NCBI GenBank assembly: GCA_011330645.1
Contig: DRQB01000084.1
Span: forward strand, 1 to 10,577
Source: Campylobacterota bacterium
GTDB taxonomy: Bacteria > Campylobacterota > Campylobacteria > Campylobacterales > Sulfurovaceae
Direction: 5' to 3'
DNA length: 10,577 nucleotides
In this document: positions 6,609-10,577 of the stretch, in pieces
Numbering within the stretch: position 1 is the first letter of the stretch
Layout of the letters: the number at the start of each line of letters is the position of its first letter
The notes under the pieces: generated by a model
What the model was told of the DNA's origin: nothing
What the model saw: only the letters and a program-made list of their open reading frames with translations
The model's database searches: none
Made by a program: the position numbers and the translations under genes

Positions 6609-6639
6609 GAAGCAATGTACCCCAAATTGCTTCTTTTTT
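6609..6639 (+). terminator. Intrinsic terminator after paralogue A
   Basis: A perfect 8-bp stem, GAAGCAAT (6609-6616) and ATTGCTTC (6626-6633), encloses a 9-base loop and is followed at once by six T (6634-6639). It ends the transcript of the 6267 gene and any read-through from the trxC operon. It separates that unit from paralogue B, which therefore needs its own promoter. Confidence 0.8.
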
Positions 6640-6642
6640 CAA

Positions 6643-6668
6643 CACAATCTTCACAATCTTTTCACAAT
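6643..6668 (+). promoter_or_regulatory. CACAAT direct repeats, candidate activator box
   Basis: CACAAT occurs three times on the plus strand, at 6643-6648, 6652-6657 and 6663-6668, with start-to-start spacings of 9 and 11 bases. The array lies just upstream of the probable -10 at 6676-6681, covering the -45 to -20 region. Same-face direct repeats about one helical turn apart are the usual binding pattern of OmpR-family regulators. Linking them to the regulator encoded at 4081 is inference. Confidence 0.4.
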
Positions 6669-6672
6669 TCCA

Positions 6673-6681
6673 TGTTATCAT
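6673..6681 (+). promoter_or_regulatory. Extended -10 promoter of paralogue B
   Basis: TGTTATCAT fits an extended -10 (TG, one base, then TATCAT, one mismatch to TATAAT). Transcription would start near 6688, leaving a 23-base leader with AAAAGGA before the ATG at 6711. The gap between the terminator and the gene requires a promoter in this position. Confidence 0.45.
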
Positions 6682-6710
6682 CACTCATCTTAAAACTAAA
6701 AGGATTGAAC

Positions 6711-7025
6711 ATGACTAATATTACAAAACTCGCAGTTGCCGCTTTACTTGGGCTAGCTGTACTTTCAACAGCTGCTTCAGCAGATGTAAACAAAGGTAAA
6801 AAAATCTATATGAAAAAGCTTAAAGCTGCATGTGGTTACAACGGTGCTAAATTTGCACGTATGCATACTCAAGATGAGTGGGAATCAATCAAAGAAGCTG
6901 GTAAAATGGGTGCAGAAGTAAAAAAAATCTGTCCTAAATCAAAATTAAAAGCTAAATATGAAAATGACATTTATGATTTTTCATATGAATTTGCAAAAGA
7001 TTCAGGAAACGTACCTTCTTGTTAA
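6711..7025 (+). CDS. Exported small three-cysteine protein, haem-less cytochrome-like paralogue B
   Basis: This is a 104-residue protein. ATG 6711 is chosen because AAAAGGA precedes it and a clear signal peptide (1-24, ending ASA) follows; an in-frame ATG at 6615 lies inside the terminator and is rejected. The mature protein starts DVNKGKKIYMKKL, matching the first cytochrome helix, yet the haem site reads LKAACGYNG with no CxxCH. Cysteines C41, C74 (ICP) and C104 (NVPSC, the last residue) match those of paralogue A. Shared blocks are FAR-x-HTQDEWE, ICPKxK and the YEFAKD region. Codons are more uniform than in paralogue A, suggesting higher expression. The pair probably arose by duplication. 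Function unknown; it may be a cytochrome-fold protein that has exchanged haem for cysteine chemistry. Confidence 0.85.
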   Translation: MTNITKLAVAALLGLAVLSTAASADVNKGKKIYMKKLKAACGYNGAKFARMHTQDEWESIKEAGKMGAEVKKICPKSKLKAKYENDIYDFSYEFAKDSGNVPSC

Positions 7026-7031
7026 GAAGGT
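7013..7031 (+). terminator. Hairpin across the stop codon of paralogue B
   Basis: ACCTTCTT (7013-7020) and AAGAAGGT (7024-7031) form a perfect 8-bp stem with a 3-base loop. It spans the last codons and the TAA. The T-run after it is weak (GTTTAATA), so it may protect the mRNA 3' end or terminate only partly. Confidence 0.45.
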
Positions 7032-7093
7032 GTTTAATATAGTATTAAGTTAAATATCTATATCATCATTTTTGAACTAGTTAAATCAGAGGG

Positions 7094-7122
7094 ATTGATA
7101 GTAAATTGAATTTACTATCAAT
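7094..7122. repeat. Perfect 13-bp inverted repeat in the leader of the c553 gene
   Basis: ATTGATAGTAAAT at 7094-7106 and its exact complement ATTTACTATCAAT at 7110-7122 flank the three bases TGA. The element ends 19 bases before AAAGGA and 31 bases before the ATG at 7154. There is no T-run after it, so it is not a terminator for the upstream gene. It may be the operator of a dimeric regulator or a stable 5' mRNA hairpin that raises cytochrome expression. The promoter itself is unclear: TATAGT at 7038 and TATCAT at 7061 are weak candidates. Confidence 0.6.
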
Positions 7123-7153
7123 AAAACAAATCAAATTAATCAAAGGAAATACA

Positions 7154-7450
7154 ATGAAAAAATTAGCAATCACAATGTTACTTGCTGGATCTACACTACT
7201 TATGGCTGATGGAGCTGCTGCTTTCGCTAAATGTGTTGGTTGTCATGGAGCAAACGGAGAAAAAGCTGCTCTAGGTAAATCTGCAATCATCAAAGGTCAA
7301 GATGCTGCAAAAACTATTGAGCAACTTAACGGTTACAAAGCTGGTACACTTAACCAACACGGAATGGGTGCACTTATGAAAGGTCAAGTAGCTTCTATGG
7401 ATGACGCTACAATCAAAGAAGTTGCAGACTACATCGCTGCAATGAAATAA
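7154..7450 (+). CDS. Periplasmic monohaem cytochrome c553
   Basis: This is a 98-residue protein. ATG 7154 follows AAAGGA by six bases; an in-frame upstream ATG at 7106 lies within the inverted repeat and is rejected. The signal peptide ends near residue 18 (LLMA). The haem site CVGCH (27-31) is followed by GANGEKAALGKS, and the distal ligand comes from the NQHGMGALMKGQ region (M71 or M75), as in class I cytochrome c553 of Campylobacterota. The C-terminal helix VADYIAAM closes the fold. It should shuttle electrons in the periplasm between a bc1-type complex or dehydrogenases and a terminal cbb3 oxidase or peroxidase. Regular, GCT/GGT-rich codon use suggests strong expression. The protein is complete and ordinary in length. 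Confidence 0.93.
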   Translation: MKKLAITMLLAGSTLLMADGAAAFAKCVGCHGANGEKAALGKSAIIKGQDAAKTIEQLNGYKAGTLNQHGMGALMKGQVASMDDATIKEVADYIAAMK

Positions 7451-7465
7451 CATTTCTACTGATCT

Positions 7466-7491
7466 TGCACACATCTTTACAGATGTGTGCA
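7466..7491. terminator. Hairpin between the convergent c553 and lipoprotein genes
   Basis: TGCACACATCT (7466-7476) and AGATGTGTGCA (7481-7491) form a perfect 11-bp stem with the loop TTAC, and flanking CTGA/TCAG (7459-7462 and 7492-7495 region) could extend it. Being symmetric, it could act on both strands, but neither side has a proper T-run. It is probably a transcript end or 3' stabiliser for c553. Confidence 0.6.
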
Positions 7492-7551
7492 GTCAGATAC
7501 TAATTCTACCTTCGCTTAAAAACTTTTCTATCTTTTCTTATTTAAATAATG

Positions 7552-8034
7552 TTACTTTTTTTGCATAGCAGTGTTACATTTACCTGTTTCACATTTTGCT
7601 GCTGATATAGTTTCTTTTTTAGGTGCTTTTTTCTCGGTAGAGCATTTTGTACTTTTTGCTCCATTTTTCATAGCACTATTACATTTCCCAGATTCACATT
7701 TCTGTCTTGGTAAATTAACTTTTGGTTTGGTTTTGTCCGAAGAACATTTAGTACTGAGCCTTCCTGTTTCTGTGACACGTACACAAGCATACAGTGCTTT
7801 GGTCGTTTTGGCTTTGAGTACACAGTTACGACGCGTGTCATTTTTATCCATTTGGTCAATAATGTTCATTTTCTTTTTCACAAGCAACGCTGAACCATTT
7901 GCCATACTTGCACCACATTTACCTGCACCACATTTCATACCACCTTCTGTAATGGATTTTGTTTTTTCTTTGTCACTACAGCCTGCAAGCAGGGCTAGAG
8001 AGATTAGCCCTATGATCATTATTTGTTTCTTCAT
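7552..8034 (-). CDS. Cysteine-rich lipoprotein with three KCxxGKC motifs, coupled to the CusA-type pump
   Basis: This is a 160-residue protein. The signal peptide ends in the lipobox LLAGC, with Cys19 the lipidated residue; Ser at +2 favours the outer membrane by E. coli rules. Eleven cysteines are present. Three C-x4-C motifs occur: KCGAGKCG (34-41), KCESGKCN (112-119) and KCETGKCN (147-154). A central part (about 53-92, with C71 and C84) is unlike the repeats. Residues 94-126 and 128-160 are a tandem duplication. The protein is otherwise rich in Lys and low in complexity, probably unfolded without metal. Its ATG overlaps the pump stop as ATGA, with AAGGAAA before it, so the two are made together. 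It may bind copper in the periplasm in place of the CusF chaperone; this is inference. I recognise no named family. Confidence 0.85.
   Translation of the reverse strand: MKKQIMIIGLISLALLAGCSDKEKTKSITEGGMKCGAGKCGASMANGSALLVKKKMNIIDQMDKNDTRRNCVLKAKTTKALYACVRVTETGRLSTKCSSDKTKPKVNLPRQKCESGKCNSAMKNGAKSTKCSTEKKAPKKETISAAKCETGKCNTAMQKK
7555..7755 (-). repeat. Tandem duplication inside the cysteine-rich lipoprotein
   Basis: Two units of about 33 residues each follow the order TKCS-[ST]-[DE]-K, a Lys/Pro linker, KCE-x-GKCN, then AM. Unit 1 is residues 94-126 and unit 2 is residues 128-160. The distance between the first two cysteines is 16 in unit 1 and 17 in unit 2, so one residue was gained or lost after duplication. 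Confidence 0.75.
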
Positions 8035-10577
8035 TTTGTTTCCTTAAGTTCTTTTTTTAACAGATGCTTTTCATACAATTCAAAGAAAATTGGTATGAGA
8101 AGTAAACTAAGCACTGCAGAGGTCACAACCCCACCAATCATCGGTGCGGCGATACGCTGCATCACCTCTGAGCCTACACCAGTGGTGAGCATAATAGGAA
8201 GTAACCCTGCCAAAATGGCAAAAACTGTCATCAGTTTAGGTCTTACCCTCTGTACTGCACCTTCATAGATGGCAGCATCCAAATCTTCAAAGTTAAAGGC
8301 AGAGCCAACTCTAGCACGCATCTCATCTACACTCTCTTGAAGATAGACTATCATCACGATGGCTGTCTCTGCGGCTATACCCAGCAGTGCCAAGAAGCCG
8401 ACAATTACAGCGATACTCATGTTAAAGTCTAACATTTGAATGTAAATAAGTCCACCTACCAAGGCAAATGGTAAGGTAAAGAAGACAATGAGTGTCGGTA
8501 CCATGTCTCCCAATGCAAAGTAGATAAGCACAAAGATAACAAGGAGTACAGTAGGGATAATCCACTTCATCTTTTTCATCGCTGACTCAAGGTACTCAGA
8601 CTGTCCTGCCCACTCAAAGTAATATCCTGCAGGCATTTTCAAATCTGCCAAGGCTTTCATAGCCTCTTCTTTGTATGTCACGACTGACATCCCTTGTTGT
8701 GGCGTAATATAGACAAAGGTCACAGGTGTTGCCATCTCTGACTTGATAACCGATGCACTTTCTCTATACGCTACTTTAGCAAATGTTGACAGAGGTACGA
8801 ACCCTAGAGGGGTTTTTATCTGTATATTACGTATGTCATCTAGATTACGGCGTTCCTCTTCTTCAAAACGAAGTGCGATAGGGTAACGCTCTAAACCTTT
8901 ATACATTGTGGTAATCTTTTTACCACCAATGGCAGCTGAAGTGTACTCCTGTATGAGTGACTTGCTAATGTTATAGCGTTGCAAGGCTTGGGTGTCTATA
9001 TCTATATCGATAAAGAAACCAGCAGATGCCTGGTCTGAAAAGACAGACTGAGTGACTTTTAAATCACGTAACTTGCGTTCAATCTCAGAGGCAACTTTTT
9101 GTAACCCATCGGAGTCCTTACCATAGAGTTTGATTCCAATTGGTGTACGGATACCAGAGAGAAGCATATCGATACGCCCTCTAATAGGATAGGTCCATGA
9201 ATTTACAAGTCCTGGGACTTGCAGTGCTTTTTCCATTTGGGCTAAAAGTTTTTCTCGTGTCATACCTGGGCGCCATTGATCTTTAGGCTTAAAGGTAATG
9301 ATGGTCTCCAGCATACCAAGTGGTGCAGGGTCAGTTGCAGAGTTGGCACGTCCACCTTTTCCAAAGACGGTAGCCACTTCAGGAAATGACTTGATAATAG
9401 CATCGGTCTTTTGTGTCAAAGCCTTACTTTGATCTACTGAGATACCATAAGGTGTGACTGGCATATACATCATTGTCTGCTCATCAAGCATCGGCATAAA
9501 TTCCCAGTTGAGTTTCTCGTAAAGAGGTACTGCAAAAGCAAGGAGTGCAATGGCAGCAACAATCACAAAATATTTGAGCTTCAATCCATATATTAAAAGT
9601 GGATGATACAACCAGATGAAAAAACGATTCAGTGGGTTTTTAGACTCTGGGATAATATGTCCACGCACAAAAAATATCATCAGTACCGGCACTAAAGTTA
9701 CTGAAAGCAGGGCACCTGCAGTCATCGCAAAAGTTTTGGTAAATGCAAGTGGAGAGAATAGTAATCCCTCTTGTCCATTGAGTGCAAAGATAGGTAAAAA
9801 TGAGACCACTACAAGTGCCAAAGCAAAGAAGATAGGGCGTCCTACCAGCTGTGATGACTTGACAATGACGGCGATACGCTCAGAATTATCAAGTGGAGCA
9901 CCTTTCTTTGCCTCCTCTTTGTGTATGGATTTGTGGGCATTTTCTATCATGACTATGGAGGCATCCACCATGGCACCGATGGCTATGGCGATACCTCCTA
10001 GGCTCATGATGTTAGAGCCTATACCAAAAAGCTTCATGAGCAAGAATGGCAATGCAATCGTAAGTGGCAAGACAATGAACATAATGAGTGTCGAACGAAA
10101 GTGCATGAGGAACAAACCGATGATAATAACAACAATGACACTCTCTTCAATCAGTGTATGCTGTAGTGTCTCGACAGAAGCTTCTATAAGCTCTGAACGG
10201 TCATAGGTAGTGACAACATCTACATCGTCCACTTTAAGCTCTTCCATCTTCTTTTTGATACGGTTAATGGCAGCATAGACATCTTCACCATAACGTACCA
10301 TGACAATACCACCTACGACTTCACCTTCACCATTAAGATCTGCCATACCACGTCGGGCAGCTGGCACCATCTCTACACGACCAATGTCGCCTAGGGTAAG
10401 TGGTACACCATCTTTAGTCGTAACCACAAGTTTGGCTATCTCATCTAAGTTTTTGAGGTAGCCTTTTGCCTGTACCATCCATTCAAAACCATTTTGAATG
10501 ACGATACGTCCCCCTGTATCATTGTTATTTTCTCTTAGTGTACGTGCCACATCTTTGATGGAAAGATTGTACTGTAC
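8031..10577 (-). CDS. cusA: CusA-type heavy-metal efflux RND transporter (5' part outside the window)
   Basis: The frame is open to the window edge: VQYNLSIKD precedes the GTG at 10550, so that GTG is internal and 848 C-terminal residues are seen. Compared with CusA of about 1050 residues, roughly 200 N-terminal residues are missing. The heavy-metal RND marks are clear: GEGEVVGG, VVTTYDRSEL, and SLGGIAIAIGAMVDASIVMIENAHK with its membrane Asp (codon 9963-9965). Later blocks are RGRIDMLLSGI, GIAAETAIVM and RVRPKLMTV, which hold the Glu and Lys matching the E. coli proton relay. It exports metal, most likely Cu(I)/Ag(I), across the envelope by proton antiport, with a periplasmic adaptor and outer-membrane channel whose genes would lie upstream. 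The stop overlaps the lipoprotein start (ATGA). Copper rather than zinc, cobalt or nickel is inferred from similarity to CusA and the cysteine-rich partner. Confidence 0.93.
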   Translation of the reverse strand, partial: VQYNLSIKDVARTLRENNNDTGGRIVIQNGFEWMVQAKGYLKNLDEIAKLVVTTKDGVPLTLGDIGRVEMVPAARRGMADLNGEGEVVGGIVMVRYGEDVYAAINRIKKKMEELKVDDVDVVTTYDRSELIEASVETLQHTLIEESVIVVIIIGLFLMHFRSTLIMFIVLPLTIALPFLLMKLFGIGSNIMSLGGIAIAIGAMVDASIVMIENAHKSIHKEEAKKGAPLDNSERIAVIVKSSQLVGRPIFFALALVVVSFLPIFALNGQEGLLFSPLAFTKTFAMTAGALLSVTLVPVLMIFFVRGHIIPESKNPLNRFFIWLYHPLLIYGLKLKYFVIVAAIALLAFAVPLYEKLNWEFMPMLDEQTMMYMPVTPYGISVDQSKALTQKTDAIIKSFPEVATVFGKGGRANSATDPAPLGMLETIITFKPKDQWRPGMTREKLLAQMEKALQVPGLVNSWTYPIRGRIDMLLSGIRTPIGIKLYGKDSDGLQKVASEIERKLRDLKVTQSVFSDQASAGFFIDIDIDTQALQRYNISKSLIQEYTSAAIGGKKITTMYKGLERYPIALRFEEEERRNLDDIRNIQIKTPLGFVPLSTFAKVAYRESASVIKSEMATPVTFVYITPQQGMSVVTYKEEAMKALADLKMPAGYYFEWAGQSEYLESAMKKMKWIIPTVLLVIFVLIYFALGDMVPTLIVFFTLPFALVGGLIYIQMLDFNMSIAVIVGFLALLGIAAETAIVMIVYLQESVDEMRARVGSAFNFEDLDAAIYEGAVQRVRPKLMTVFAILAGLLPIMLTTGVGSEVMQRIAAPMIGGVVTSAVLSLLLIPIFFELYEKHLLKKELKETK

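Noticed and set aside
6615..6710. N-terminal extension of paralogue B from ATG 6615
   Set aside because: The ATG lies in the stem-loop of the intrinsic terminator, and a good ribosome binding site and signal peptide begin at 6711.
7094..7122. FNR/CRP-type site (TTGAT and ATCAA half-sites)
   Set aside because: The half-sites are far more than four bases apart, so they do not fit the FNR or CRP spacing.
7106..7153. N-terminal extension of cytochrome c553 from ATG 7106
   Set aside because: It would translate the inverted repeat and bury the signal peptide; ATG 7154 has AAAGGA at proper distance.
7538..7549. TTATTTAAATAA palindrome after the lipoprotein stop
   Set aside because: It is pure A/T, short and expected by chance in this AT-rich gap; no terminator or operator claim is justified.
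7571..8047. 158-codon open frame opposite the lipoprotein gene
   Set aside because: The minus-strand frame has a lipobox, repeated cysteine motifs and an ATGA junction; the plus-strand frame has none of these and is a shadow.
9616..10206. 196-codon open frame on the plus strand
   Set aside because: It is antisense to the well-conserved CusA-type gene, has no ribosome binding site and its composition follows from the codons of the opposite strand.
10548..10577. GTG at 10550 as the start of the RND pump gene
   Set aside because: The frame continues upstream with VQYNLSIKD, typical of the interior of CusA, and about 200 N-terminal residues would be missing.
1..10577. Mobile element or CRISPR array
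   Set aside because: No transposase, integrase, regularly spaced repeats or terminal inverted repeats were seen.

Overview
The window looks like chromosomal DNA of a free-living campylobacterotal (epsilonproteobacterial) bacterium, perhaps of the Sulfurovum/Sulfurimonas kind. That placement is inferred from low G+C, TATAAT-type -10 boxes without clear -35 boxes, and small periplasmic c-type cytochromes beside an OmpR-type two-component pair. No rRNA, tRNA, CRISPR array, transposase or phage gene was found, and no gap between genes exceeds about 130 bases.

Left part (1-3555): the last codons of a probable DUF898 (YjgN-like) membrane protein lead directly into an M48 zinc metallopeptidase. Convergent to it is a TauE/SafE-like (DsbD_2-type) membrane protein whose C-terminus is a cysteine tail, KCAPGKCG. 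A divergent promoter region then serves a small helical, possibly TerB-like protein translationally coupled to an acylphosphatase. Next come a 65-residue Cys/His-rich protein of unknown function and, convergent to it, methionine sulfoxide reductase MsrA.

Middle part (3600-7500): one tightly packed set reads trxC (thioredoxin 2 with an N-terminal zinc finger), an OmpR-family response regulator, a sensor histidine kinase and a small monohaem cytochrome c, with overlapping junctions throughout. Downstream lie two exported paralogues of about 105 residues. They look cytochrome-like around the usual haem site but lack CxxCH and keep three conserved cysteines instead. A c553-type monohaem cytochrome follows. 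The gaps here hold a good intrinsic terminator (6609-6639), CACAAT direct repeats that could be a response-regulator box, and a perfect 29-bp palindrome in the c553 leader. The theme is redox signalling and periplasmic electron transfer.

Right part (7552-10577, minus strand): the C-terminal 848 residues of a CusA-type heavy-metal (copper/silver) RND pump run off the window end. An ATGA overlap couples it to a cysteine-rich lipoprotein carrying three KCxxGKC motifs. The same motif forms the tail of the TauE/SafE-like protein 6 kb away. It resembles the EGKCG motifs of copper-binding, MNIO-modified peptides (oxazolin/bufferin type), although no modifying enzyme lies in the window. This pump-lipoprotein pair with a motif shared by a second membrane protein is the best candidate for an undescribed copper-handling system.
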